From Rhodovulum sp. 12E13 (GTDB taxonomy: Bacteria; Pseudomonadota; Alphaproteobacteria; Rhodobacterales; Rhodobacteraceae): a stretch of DNA of 64,000 nucleotides. The stretch covers positions 1 to 64,000 of the forward strand of contig NZ_QPLK01000008.1 in the NCBI RefSeq assembly GCF_003340565.1. Direction: 5' to 3'. Numbering within the stretch: position 1 is the stretch's first letter; each line of letters begins with the position of its first letter. Below, in pieces: positions 8,515-16,769 of the stretch. The notes under the pieces are model-generated. The model searched no databases. It was not told where the DNA came from and saw only the letters and a program-made list of their open reading frames with translations. Position numbers and translations under genes: made by a program.

Positions 8515-9798
8515 TCAGAGGCCCAGCGCAGCCCGGACGTCTGGCAGACGCGAGCGGGAGACCGGCACCTTTCCCAGCGTGCCGACACCGTCGAAATAGG
8601 CTATGCCGCCGTCCTTCTTGCGCTCGAAGGCCGAGACATGCGCGGGATTGATCAGGTAGCTGCGATGCGCCCGCACGAAGGGCGCCGGCGCGAGCCGGCG
8701 CTCCGCCTCCGAGATCGACCAGGGGCAGAACCCGCGGGCCTCGCCGCGGTAGATCACCGTGTAATGCCCCTCGGCCCGGAAGGCGGCGATATCGCCGGGA
8801 TCGGCGAAGAGCGTTCGCCCGTTCTGCTCGTAGGGCACGCCACGGCGCGGCGGAACAGGGCGCGGCGCGGGCTCCGGGGCCGGCTCGGGCACCGTCCCGA
8901 TGGCGCGCGCGACGGCGGCGGGTGCATCGTCAGCCGGGGCGGTGTGCGCGTCGGGGGCGGACGCAAGCGCAGTCTCTGGCGTCGCCGTGGCGGGCGCTGC
9001 CGCGGCAGCCGCCATGCCCCGGGCCGCGCCGCCGGTCGTCGCCCCGCCCGGAAGGAAGGTCGCGCCCGAGAGCAGGAACCCGCCGCAGATGGCGAAGGAG
9101 GCCAGCGTCACCACCAGCGCCAGCATCTCGTTGCCCAGGGTCAGTTCGGGCATCCGCGGCACCGGGTCGGCGAAGAAGCGCGTTCCCGCGATGGCGAGGT
9201 AGTGCAGCGCCACGACCGCCACTGCGAAACACACCGTCCCGAGCACGATGTTGCGCCGCGTCCGCTCGCCGTAGGCGACGCGGATCGCCACGACCGAAAG
9301 GCCGAGCGACACGGTGGCCGAGGCGGCAAGGCCGAGCGGTGCATAGGCGGCGCGGCACGCCTCCATCCCCGCCATGCCGATGTAGTGCATCGCCAGAATG
9401 CCCACGCCGAAGACAAGGCCCGCCAGCGTGATCGTCGAAGCGGTCCGCGCGCGGAAATGCAGCAGGATCAGGCCGAGGCCCACGATCAGGATGCCGACGA
9501 GCGCCGAGATCAGCGTGGTCAGCGCATCGTAGAAGAACGGGATCGGCAGTTGCAGCCCCAGCATGGCGACGAAGTGCATCGACCAGATGCCGCCCCCGAG
9601 CACGATGGCCGAGGCCGCGACGGCCCGCTTGCGCGGCCCCACGTCGAGGGCCTGCGCCCCGCGGGTGAGGCACAGACCCGTGAATCCGGCCATGAGCGCG
9701 ATCGCGAAGGACGCGACCACGAGCAGCGGATCGTGCGAGACGTCGAGCGCCAGCGTCAGACCCTCCCCTGCCTGATGCCCTGGCTCTCGATACGCCAT
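8515..9798 (-). CDS. coxC: MHYT-LytTR membrane-bound regulator, CoxC/CoxH-like
   Basis: A 427-residue membrane transcription factor. Seven or so hydrophobic helices span residues 25-255 and carry the MHYT sensor motifs MHFVAM (74-79) and MHYIGM (137-142), plus a degenerate third, LHYLAI (198-203). An Ala/Pro-rich linker (about 258-310) leads to a C-terminal LytTR DNA-binding domain with the typical FVRAHRSYLINPAHV segment. CoxC and CoxH of Oligotropha have this same architecture, and MHYT domains have been proposed to bind metal and sense diatomic gases. Its place directly upstream of coxM on the same strand makes it a good candidate for CO-responsive control of the operon. Sensing of CO is not shown by the sequence. 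Confidence 0.86.
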   Translation of the reverse strand: MAYREPGHQAGEGLTLALDVSHDPLLVVASFAIALMAGFTGLCLTRGAQALDVGPRKRAVAASAIVLGGGIWSMHFVAMLGLQLPIPFFYDALTTLISALVGILIVGLGLILLHFRARTASTITLAGLVFGVGILAMHYIGMAGMEACRAAYAPLGLAASATVSLGLSVVAIRVAYGERTRRNIVLGTVCFAVAVVALHYLAIAGTRFFADPVPRMPELTLGNEMLALVVTLASFAICGGFLLSGATFLPGGATTGGAARGMAAAAAAPATATPETALASAPDAHTAPADDAPAAVARAIGTVPEPAPEPAPRPVPPRRGVPYEQNGRTLFADPGDIAAFRAEGHYTVIYRGEARGFCPWSISEAERRLAPAPFVRAHRSYLINPAHVSAFERKKDGGIAYFDGVGTLGKVPVSRSRLPDVRAALGL

Positions 9799-9962
9799 TT
9801 CCCGGCCCGGGCAAAGTAACGACGCGCGGACCTGCGCCGTCCGCGGGCCGACTGCGGCCGGCGCTGCGCCGGCGAGCGCCGGGGCCCGGCCACCGCGGAA
9901 CTTCGGCCGGACGGATCGACTTTCCCCGAGACGGCCCGCCGCGGAACGATGGGAGAGACACC

Positions 9963-10448
9963 ATGACGATCGACAGCCTGAAAGACCTATACATCGCCGA
10001 GTTGCAGGAGGCCCGGTCGTTCGAGGGCCAGATCGCCAATGCCCTCGGCGGGTTCGCCGACAGGGCCAGCGACGGCGCGCTGCGCGAGGCGCTCGCCGGC
10101 GACAGGCCGGAGAGCGTGCGCCACGGCGAGCGCATAACCGCGCTGCTCGAGCGGCACGGCGCCGACCCGCGCGCCCACGAGGACCAGACCATGAAGGCCA
10201 TTCTGGCGGAGGCCGGCAAATGGGCCGCAGAGATCGACGACCCGGCCGTGCGCGACGCCGCGCTCATCGCCAGCGTCCAGCGCATCCAGCACTACGAGAT
10301 CGCCGCCTACGGCGCCCTCGTCGCATGGGCGAGGGAAGAGGGCCTCGACGACGCAGAAACGCTGGCCGAAATTCTCGAAGAAGAGAAGGCCGCCGACGAA
10401 AAGCTCAGCGCCCTGGCCGGCGAGCGGGTGAACGAAGGGGCATCGTAG
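9963..10448 (+). CDS. DUF892/YciE-family ferritin-like protein
   Basis: A 161-residue all-helical protein of the YciE/YciF (DUF892) ferritin-like family, opening with MTIDSLKDLYIAELQEA and containing the QRIQHYEIAAYGAL helix with Glu and His residues typical of a di-iron site. Family members are stress-induced and sometimes form small cages; the exact activity is unknown. GGGAGAG a few bases before the ATG is a good ribosome site. It is divergent from the coxC-like gene and convergent with the acetylpolyamine amidohydrolase gene, so it appears to be a single-gene unit. Confidence 0.85.
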   Translation: MTIDSLKDLYIAELQEARSFEGQIANALGGFADRASDGALREALAGDRPESVRHGERITALLERHGADPRAHEDQTMKAILAEAGKWAAEIDDPAVRDAALIASVQRIQHYEIAAYGALVAWAREEGLDDAETLAEILEEEKAADEKLSALAGERVNEGAS

Positions 10449-10587
10449 GCGCGCCGATCCGGCATCGGCCGGAGATGCGGGCGACCTCTCCCGGCCGGTC
10501 GGGTCTCGTGCCGTGTCGCCGTGACCGGGCGGGCTCGCTGCGCACGGAGCCGGCGGCGGCGCTTCCCCTTGCCGCTCTGCGCTCGCC

Positions 10588-11607
10588 TCACCCCTGTGCC
10601 CCTTCCAATGCCGCGGCGAGGTTCGGCCCGAGATCGTCGGAGAGGTAGCCGCCCTCCTGCACCCAGAGCGTGGGCAGCCCCGCCCCGGCGATGGCGCGGG
10701 CGATGCGGCGGAAGCCGTCCGTGGTGACCGCGAGGCCCTGGAAGGGGTCGTTCACATGCGCGTCGAGGCCGAGCGCCACGACCAGCGCGTCGCAGCCGAA
10801 GGCGTCGATGCGGGCGAGGGCGGTATCGAGGGCGCGCAGGTAATCCTCGTCGCCCGTCCCGCGGGGCAGGGCGAGGTTGAGGTTGGCGCCACGGCCCGCG
10901 CCTTCTCCACGCTCCTCCGGGTAGCCCCAGAAGAACGGATAGAACCGCTCCGGGTGGGCATGGATCGACACGGTCAGCACGTCGCCGCGGGCGTAGAAGA
11001 TGCCCTGCGTGCCGTTGCCGTGATGCACGTCGACGTCGAGCACCGCAGGCCTGCGGCCCGCGCGCAGCAGGCGCTCGGCGGCGATGGCGGAGTTGTTGAG
11101 AAAGCAGAACCCGCCGGCGAGGTCGGCATAGGCGTGGTGCCCCGGCGGGCGCGAAAGCGCATAGGCCGCGCGCTCGCCGTCGAGCACGAGGTCGGCCGCC
11201 GTCACCGCGCTCTGTGCCGACCAGTAGGCCGATTCCCACGTATGGGCACCGATCGGGCAGGCCGTGTCGGCCTGGTGGTAGCCGGCCTGCCCGACGGCGG
11301 ATTTCGGGTAGCCGTCGGTGCGGGCAGCGGGGTGGATGTTGGGGATCACCTCTTCGCCCGCGCCCTCGATCCGCAGCCACCGGGCGTGGATCGTGCGCAG
11401 GAAGTGCAGGTATTCGGCACTGTGCACGGCGGCGAGGGGGGCCATCCCGTGATCCTGCGGCGCGACGAAGCCGCAGCCCGCCCGTTCGGCGGCGGCGCGC
11501 AGGCGCACGACGCGCTCGGGCTGCTCGGGGCTCGGCCGGGGCACGCCGTTGACGAGGAAGAACTTCGGGTCGTGGCGGGCCTGCCTGTCGTCATGGACGG
11601 CTTTCAT
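10588..11607 (-). CDS. Acetylpolyamine amidohydrolase (histone deacetylase family)
   Basis: A 339-residue arginase/deacetylase-fold enzyme. The zinc and catalytic motifs are RPPGHHA near 154, VLDVDVHHGNGTQGIF near 190 and LGLDAHVNDP near 281; the PHDDRQ-like N-terminal start (MKAVHDDRQARHDP) is typical of bacterial acetylpolyamine amidohydrolases. Such enzymes remove acetyl groups from acetylputrescine, acetylcadaverine or acetylspermidine. It is the last gene of the transporter-catabolic operon, 10 bases after the GNAT gene, which pairs an acetyltransferase with a deacetylase. Small acetylated amines are the likely substrates; the exact one is not readable. Confidence 0.88.
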   Translation of the reverse strand: MKAVHDDRQARHDPKFFLVNGVPRPSPEQPERVVRLRAAAERAGCGFVAPQDHGMAPLAAVHSAEYLHFLRTIHARWLRIEGAGEEVIPNIHPAARTDGYPKSAVGQAGYHQADTACPIGAHTWESAYWSAQSAVTAADLVLDGERAAYALSRPPGHHAYADLAGGFCFLNNSAIAAERLLRAGRRPAVLDVDVHHGNGTQGIFYARGDVLTVSIHAHPERFYPFFWGYPEERGEGAGRGANLNLALPRGTGDEDYLRALDTALARIDAFGCDALVVALGLDAHVNDPFQGLAVTTDGFRRIARAIAGAGLPTLWVQEGGYLSDDLGPNLAAALEGAQG

Positions 11608-11617
11608 GGGTCTCCTT

Positions 11618-12085
11618 TCACTCTGTCCGGCTCAATCTGGCGGTCGCCTCGGGGCCGAGCGTCAGCCGCGCCTGCCCCTCGACGGGGGCAAAGCCGAGCC
11701 GGTCGTAGAAGGCCCGCGCCCCGGGGCTCGTCTCGTAGACGGCAAGGGCGAGGTAGAGCGCGCCCCACTGCGCGGCCGCATCCCGCGCCACGGCCCCGAG
11801 CAGGCGGCGGCCGAGGCCGGTGCCGCGCGCCGCCGGCGCCACCCAGAGGTCCGAGACCCAGGCCCCCGCCCCGCCGGTGACGGTCGAGAACACGGGCGAA
11901 TAGAGCGCAAGGCCGGCCTCTCCTGCCAGCAGCGCCCGGAAGGGCGGCAGGGGGGCGCGCATCGCGTCGGCGAGGCGCGTGGCGTCCATCCGGTGCGGTT
12001 CGCCCAGATCGGCCGAGAGCCGGGCGAGGCCGGCGGCCAGCGCCCCGGCATCCTCGGGCCCCGCGAGGCGGATCTCGGGCGTCAT
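11618..12085 (-). CDS. GNAT family N-acetyltransferase
   Basis: A 155-residue Gcn5-type acetyltransferase. The acetyl-CoA binding motif is ARGTGLGRRLLGAV near 90-103, preceded by the VSDLWVAP strand and followed by the YETSPGARAFYDRLGF segment typical of the family. ATG at 12085 overlaps the BKACE stop by four bases. Operon context with an acetylpolyamine amidohydrolase suggests that it acetylates the amine substrate or an intermediate, but GNAT substrates cannot be predicted reliably. Confidence 0.85.
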   Translation of the reverse strand: MTPEIRLAGPEDAGALAAGLARLSADLGEPHRMDATRLADAMRAPLPPFRALLAGEAGLALYSPVFSTVTGGAGAWVSDLWVAPAARGTGLGRRLLGAVARDAAAQWGALYLALAVYETSPGARAFYDRLGFAPVEGQARLTLGPEATARLSRTE

Positions 12086-13011
12086 GGGATCGCGGTCGCC
12101 GCCGCCCCCTTCAGCCCGAGCAGGGCGCGCGCCTCGTCGGGGGTGGCGGGGGTGCGGCCGAGCTCTTCCACGATGCGGCGCACCTTCTCGACCTGGGCGG
12201 CGTTGGAGGGGGCGAGCTGCCCCTTCCCGATCGTCAGGCTGTCCTCGAGACCGACGCGCACATGCCCCCCCATCGCCGCCGCCATGGCGGCGAAGCGCAT
12301 CTGGTGGCGGCCGGCGGCGAGCACGGAAAAGGCGTAGTCGCGCCCCAGAAGCCGGTCGGCCGTGCGCACCATGTGGCTGAGATTGTCGGGGTGCGCGTCC
12401 ATCCCGCCCAGAACGCCGAACACGAACTGCACGAAGAAGGGCGGCGCGACCAGCCCGCGCTCGGCGAAGTGGGCGAGCATTGCGATGTGGCCCGCATCGT
12501 AGCACTCGAACTCGAACCGCGCGCCGCGCTGGGCGCCCATCTCGTGCAGGACGGTGGCGATGTCGCGCGGGGTGTTCTTGAACACCAGGTCGTCGGAGCC
12601 CTCGAGAAACGGCCGCTCCCAGTCGTGCCGCCACTCGCCGATCCGGGCCGCCATCGGGTAGAGGGCGAAGTTCATCGTGCCCATGTTGAGCGAGCACATC
12701 TCGGGCGCGGCGGCCTTCGGCGCGGCCAGCCGGTCGTCGAGGCTCATCACCGCGCTGCCCCCGGTGGAAAGGTTGAGAACGGCGTCGGTGCCCGCCTTGA
12801 GGCGCGGCAGGAAGCCCATGAAATGCTCCGGCGCGGCCGAGGGGCGGCCCGTTTCGGGATCGCGGGCATGCAGGTGCAGGATGGCCGCGCCCGCCTCGGC
12901 CGCCGCAATGCCCTGTTCCACGATCTCGTCGGCCGTCACCGGCAGGTGCGGCGACATGGTGGGCGTGTGGATCGAGCCCGTGAGGGCGCAGGTGATGAGG
13001 ATCGCCGACAT
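12082..13011 (-). CDS. Beta-keto acid cleavage enzyme (BKACE, DUF849)
   Basis: A 309-residue TIM-barrel protein of the BKACE family, which includes 3-keto-5-aminohexanoate cleavage enzyme. The reaction is a beta-keto acid plus acetyl-CoA giving acetoacetate plus a new acyl-CoA. The zinc-binding histidines fall at 46 and 48 in LHLHARDPETGRPS, and the CALTGS strand near 8-13 and the VRVGLEDSL strand near 252 are conserved. It starts 6 bases after the aminotransferase. An aminotransferase acting on a beta-amino acid would deliver exactly the kind of beta-keto acid that this enzyme cleaves. The substrate subgroup is not clear. Confidence 0.92.
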   Translation of the reverse strand: MSAILITCALTGSIHTPTMSPHLPVTADEIVEQGIAAAEAGAAILHLHARDPETGRPSAAPEHFMGFLPRLKAGTDAVLNLSTGGSAVMSLDDRLAAPKAAAPEMCSLNMGTMNFALYPMAARIGEWRHDWERPFLEGSDDLVFKNTPRDIATVLHEMGAQRGARFEFECYDAGHIAMLAHFAERGLVAPPFFVQFVFGVLGGMDAHPDNLSHMVRTADRLLGRDYAFSVLAAGRHQMRFAAMAAAMGGHVRVGLEDSLTIGKGQLAPSNAAQVEKVRRIVEELGRTPATPDEARALLGLKGAAATAIP

Positions 13012-13017
13012 GGGAGG

Positions 13018-14364
13018 TCAGACCGGCTCGGGCACGGCGAACTCGGCCGAGAACTCGGCCAGGGTCTCGTCGAGCAGGCCAGCGATCTCGTCGATCTGCG
13101 GCTCGGTCACGATCAGGGGCGGCGCGACGAGCACATGGTCGCCGGCATAGCCGCCCCGCGTGCGCCGGGAATAGACGATGAGGCCCCGCGCATAGGCCAT
13201 CTCGACGAAGCGGGCGAAGGCGCGGGCGCCCGGCGGCAGCGGTGCCATCGTCTGCCGGTCGGAGACGAACTCGAACGCCGTCAGCAGGCCCTTGCCGCGC
13301 ACGTCGCCGATCACCGTGTAGCGCGCCATGAGCGTGCGCAGCCGCGACAGCAGAACGTCGCCCCGCGCGGCGGCGTTGGCGACCAGCCCCTCGCGCTCGA
13401 TCTCGTCGATCACGGCGAGGCCCGCGGCACAGGCGAGCGGGTTGCCCGCGTAGGTATAGCCGTGCAGGAAGCCGCCTGCGTCGAGGATCGCCTCGACGAT
13501 GTCGCGGTGCGCCACCATCGCGCCGAGCGGCACGTAGCCGGCGGCGAAACCCTTGGAGAGCACCATGATGTCGGGGCGCGTCGCGCTATGCTCGGCGGCG
13601 CAGAAGGCGCCGGTGCGGCCCGCCCCCGTCATCACCTCGTCCAGGATAAGCAGGATACCGTAGTCGCGGCAGACCTCCTCGACCGCCTCCATGTAGCCCG
13701 CCGGCGGGACCAGCGCGCCGGTCGAGGCGCCGCCCACCGGCTCGACGATGAAGCCGAGCACGGTCTCGGGCCCTTCCGCCTCGATCCGGGCGCGCAGCTG
13801 GTCGGCATAGTGGCGGCCTGTCGCCGGGTCGGCGGGGTCCAGCCCGTCGAGATAGGCGCGCGGGGCCGGAACGCGCGGCATCGGCCGCATCATCGGCAAG
13901 AAGGGATCGGTCAGCGCGTCGTAGCCCGTGATCGACAGCGCGCCGAGGGTCGAGCCGTGGTAGGAAGGCTCGCGCGTGATGATCTTCCAACGCCCCGGCT
14001 GGCCGGTGGCGAGCGCCCATTGCCGGGCGAGCTTCATCGCCGATTCCACCGCCTCGGAGCCGCCGGAGACGAAGAAAACGCGGTCGAGCCCCTCGGGCAT
14101 CAGCGCGGCCGTCCGGGCCGCCAGCGCCTCCGACGCCTCGGTCTCGAAGTGCAGGCGGTAGCCGAAGGTCGCCCGCTCCATCTGGCGGCGCATCGCTTCG
14201 AGCACGCGCGGGTTCGAGTGGCCGATATTGCAGACCATCGCCCCCGACGAGCCGTCGATGTAGCGGCGGCCGTCGACGTCCCACATGTAGATGCCGCGGG
14301 CCTGGTCGAGCACGGGGCGGCGCTCGCGCCCCTGGTAGAACAGGTGCGACGGCGCCCGGCTCAT
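13018..14364 (-). CDS. Class III aminotransferase (PLP-dependent)
   Basis: A 448-residue omega/beta-type aminotransferase of fold type I. Visible motifs are GSSGAMVCNIGHSNP near 40, VFFVSGGSEAVESAMKLAR near 98, ILDEVMTGAGRTG near 238 (PLP ring aspartate) and the Schiff-base lysine in VLSKGFAAGYVPLGAM near 271. Class III enzymes act on amino groups away from the alpha carbon, including diamines, beta-alanine-like acids and 4-aminobutyrate. ATG at 14364 overlaps the ABC ATPase stop by four bases, so the enzyme is translationally tied to the importer. Likely first catabolic step on the imported substrate; specificity is inferred from context only. Confidence 0.9.
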   Translation of the reverse strand: MSRAPSHLFYQGRERRPVLDQARGIYMWDVDGRRYIDGSSGAMVCNIGHSNPRVLEAMRRQMERATFGYRLHFETEASEALAARTAALMPEGLDRVFFVSGGSEAVESAMKLARQWALATGQPGRWKIITREPSYHGSTLGALSITGYDALTDPFLPMMRPMPRVPAPRAYLDGLDPADPATGRHYADQLRARIEAEGPETVLGFIVEPVGGASTGALVPPAGYMEAVEEVCRDYGILLILDEVMTGAGRTGAFCAAEHSATRPDIMVLSKGFAAGYVPLGAMVAHRDIVEAILDAGGFLHGYTYAGNPLACAAGLAVIDEIEREGLVANAAARGDVLLSRLRTLMARYTVIGDVRGKGLLTAFEFVSDRQTMAPLPPGARAFARFVEMAYARGLIVYSRRTRGGYAGDHVLVAPPLIVTEPQIDEIAGLLDETLAEFSAEFAVPEPV

Positions 14365-15446
14365 GCCCGCCCCCCGGGCAGGGCGGCGCAATCCTGCGGG
14401 CGCAGGTGCAGCGTGACCTCCGCGCCCTCTGGGAAAGGTGCCTCGTCGATCATGTTGATCGCCTGCAGCTGCACCTCGCCCGCGCGCACGAAGTAGCGCA
14501 CCGCCTGCCCCTGGTAGTCGACCGTCTCGACCCGCGCATCGACCGTGACGGCGCCGTTCGCCTCGGCACCGCGGGGTTTCAGCGTCAGCTTCTCGGCGCG
14601 GATCACCAGCTTGGCCGGCCCCTCTGCGCCGACATTCGGCGCCTTCCCGGCCGGCACGGGCAGCGTGCCGAAGACGGGGCTTTCCATCACCGCGGTGCCG
14701 TTCGCGCGGCTGGTGCAGCGCGCCTCCATGATGTTGGAGGCGCCGAGGAACTGCGCGACGAACTCCGATGCGGGCGTGTTGTAGACCTCCTGCGGGGCGC
14801 CGACCTGCTCGACCCGCCCGTTCGACATCACCACGATCCGGTCCGACATGGCCAGGGCCTCGGACTGGTCGTGGGTGACGAACACGGTGGTCACGCCGAT
14901 CTGGTCCTGGATGCGCTTGAGCTCGACGCGCATGTCCTCGCGCAGGTTGGCGTCGAGCGCCGAGAGCGGCTCGTCGAGCAGCAGCACGTCGGGCTCGATC
15001 ACGATGGCGCGGGCAAGCGCGATGCGCTGCTGCTGGCCGCCCGACAGCTCGCGCGGGTAGCGCCCGGCCATCTGCGGCAGTTGCACGAGTTCGAGCGCCT
15101 GTCTCACCCGGCCGGGGATCTCGTCTTTCGGCACGTCGCGGTATTTGAGGCCGAAGGCGACGTTGTCGGCCACCGTCTTGTGCGGGAAGAGCGCGTAGTT
15201 CTGGAAGACGAGGCCGAGGTTGCGCTTGTGGATCGGGATGTTGGTCACGTCCCGCCCGCCGATCTCGATCGCGCCCTCCGTGGGGTCCAGCAGGCCCGCG
15301 ATCATCCGCAGGTTCGTCGTCTTGCCGCAGCCCGAGGGGCCCAGCAGCGTGACGAACGCACCTTCGGGGATCTCGAGCGAGGTCTTGTGGACGGCGGTGA
15401 AGGTGCCGAACCGCTTGACGATGTTCCTCAGGTGAACCGAGCTCAC
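14361..15446 (-). CDS. Spermidine/putrescine-type ABC transporter ATPase
   Basis: A 361-residue PotA-like ATPase. Walker A is LLGPSGCGKTT, the Q-loop is VFQNYALFPH, the signature is LSGGQQQR, Walker B is VLLLDEPLSALD and the switch histidine is in FVTHDQSEA; a C-terminal TOBE domain follows from about residue 275. It energises import by the two permeases. The GTG start at 15446 (MSSVHLRN) is chosen because no ATG lies near the family N-terminus and AAAGG sits 9 bases upstream. It is separated from the binding-protein gene by 128 bases that contain a strong hairpin. Confidence 0.92.
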   Translation of the reverse strand: MSSVHLRNIVKRFGTFTAVHKTSLEIPEGAFVTLLGPSGCGKTTNLRMIAGLLDPTEGAIEIGGRDVTNIPIHKRNLGLVFQNYALFPHKTVADNVAFGLKYRDVPKDEIPGRVRQALELVQLPQMAGRYPRELSGGQQQRIALARAIVIEPDVLLLDEPLSALDANLREDMRVELKRIQDQIGVTTVFVTHDQSEALAMSDRIVVMSNGRVEQVGAPQEVYNTPASEFVAQFLGASNIMEARCTSRANGTAVMESPVFGTLPVPAGKAPNVGAEGPAKLVIRAEKLTLKPRGAEANGAVTVDARVETVDYQGQAVRYFVRAGEVQLQAINMIDEAPFPEGAEVTLHLRPQDCAALPGGRA

Positions 15447-15466
15447 GTGGCGATGCCTTTCGATGC

Positions 15467-15493
15467 GCGCCGGCCCGCCTGCCGGGCCGGCGC
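15467..15493. repeat. Intercistronic hairpin after the binding-protein gene
   Basis: Arms GCGCCGGCCCG (15467-15477) and CGGGCCGGCGC (15483-15493) with a five-base loop and no T-run. It lies between the solute-binding protein gene and the ATPase gene. In many importer operons a hairpin here protects the upstream mRNA so that binding protein is made in excess; that function is inferred here. Confidence 0.75.
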
Positions 15494-15574
15494 CTGTTGC
15501 GTGCATGAGGGCGCCCCGGCGGAGCGGGCCCGAGCGGGCGGCCGACACGCGCCGGCCGCGCGCCCCTTGCGGCG

Positions 15575-16729
15575 TCAGTAGCCCCGCGCCACGCGGCCGA
15601 ATTCCCTCGACCAGTCGGCCTCGTTGCCGTTCCAGTACTCGGGATCGGCGAAGGTGAGGCCCGAGAGCGTGCCGGTCGGGTCGAAGGCCGGCAGCGTGGG
15701 GATCTTCGATCCCAGATCCACCTTCGTCGCGTCGAGCGCGGGCGGGTAGTTCTGCCCTTCGGCCACGGCGATCGAGGTCTCGGGCGCGAGCATGAAGTTG
15801 AGGAGTTCCTCGCAGGCCGCGACCGGGGAGCCCTTGATGACGAACAGGCATTCCTGCCAGCCGAAGCCGCTCGGCGGGTCGTAGTATCCGATGTCGTGGC
15901 CCTGCTCCTGCAGCGCGGCGATCCGGCCCGACCAGCCTTCGGTGACGTAGATCTCCTCCTCCGCGAGCAGGCTCATGAGCTCGGCGCCCGAGCCCCAGTA
16001 CTTGAGCGCGAGGTCGCGGTGCTGGCGGATGGCGTCCCAGACCGCCTCCATGTCTTCGATGTTGTTGGGGTCCTGCCCGGTCTGCAGCGCGCCATACCAG
16101 ATGCGGGTGCGCCAGTCCGACCAGCCGCCGATCTTGCCCTCGTAGGCGGCGTCGATGAGAATCCTTGCGCCCTTCTCCTGCATCTCCTCGTCCGAGATGT
16201 AGGCGCGGTTGTAGGCCAGCCCCGTGGTGCCGTAGTTGTAGGGAACGGCCGAAAGCGCGTCGGGCGTGATCGCCCGGTAGGGCGTGACGATGTTCTCCAT
16301 CACCAGCGCGAAGTTGGGGATGTTGTCGAGGTTGAGCTCGGTCGTCAGGCCGAAGTTGTTGTAGCGGGCATAGTCGAACACGCCCGACAGGTGGGCGATG
16401 TTGTACTCGCCCGGCTGACTCGCGCGCACCTGCGCGAGATACTCGTCGCCGCCCGAGAAGGTCCCGTCGACCACCTCGATTCCGGTCTCGGCGGTGTAGG
16501 GGTCGAAGGCGTGCTCGCGGAAGGCCTCCGAGACGACGCCGCCCCAGCCGTCGAAGCGGACCTGGCTCACCTCCTGCGCGCGGGCGTAGCGCGCGAAGGG
16601 CGTTTGCATGCCATAGGCGAGGCCCGCGGCCCCGATCAGGCCGAGGAAGTTGCGGCGCTCGATGTCGCCGTTGCGGTAGCGCTCGAGCAGGCGCTCGTAG
16701 CGGGTCGTGTCGTCGATCTTGCGGGTCAT
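15575..16729 (-). CDS. Polyamine-type ABC transporter substrate-binding protein, Tat-type signal
   Basis: A 384-residue periplasmic binding protein of the spermidine/putrescine (PotD/PotF) superfamily. The N-terminus is a twin-arginine signal: RRNFLGL at 25-31 followed by a hydrophobic GAAGLAYG stretch, so it is probably exported folded. The mature part has the GWGGVVSEAF start and a YNYGTTGLAYNRAYI segment typical of the family. It follows the second permease by 40 bases. It captures the substrate in the periplasm. Amino acid or polyamine specificity cannot be told apart from sequence alone; the downstream acetylpolyamine gene favours polyamines. Confidence 0.9.
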   Translation of the reverse strand: MTRKIDDTTRYERLLERYRNGDIERRNFLGLIGAAGLAYGMQTPFARYARAQEVSQVRFDGWGGVVSEAFREHAFDPYTAETGIEVVDGTFSGGDEYLAQVRASQPGEYNIAHLSGVFDYARYNNFGLTTELNLDNIPNFALVMENIVTPYRAITPDALSAVPYNYGTTGLAYNRAYISDEEMQEKGARILIDAAYEGKIGGWSDWRTRIWYGALQTGQDPNNIEDMEAVWDAIRQHRDLALKYWGSGAELMSLLAEEEIYVTEGWSGRIAALQEQGHDIGYYDPPSGFGWQECLFVIKGSPVAACEELLNFMLAPETSIAVAEGQNYPPALDATKVDLGSKIPTLPAFDPTGTLSGLTFADPEYWNGNEADWSREFGRVARGY

Positions 16730-16769
16730 CTCCCTGTCTCCTTTTTTCTGTGGGTGGGGTCGGGGCGGT

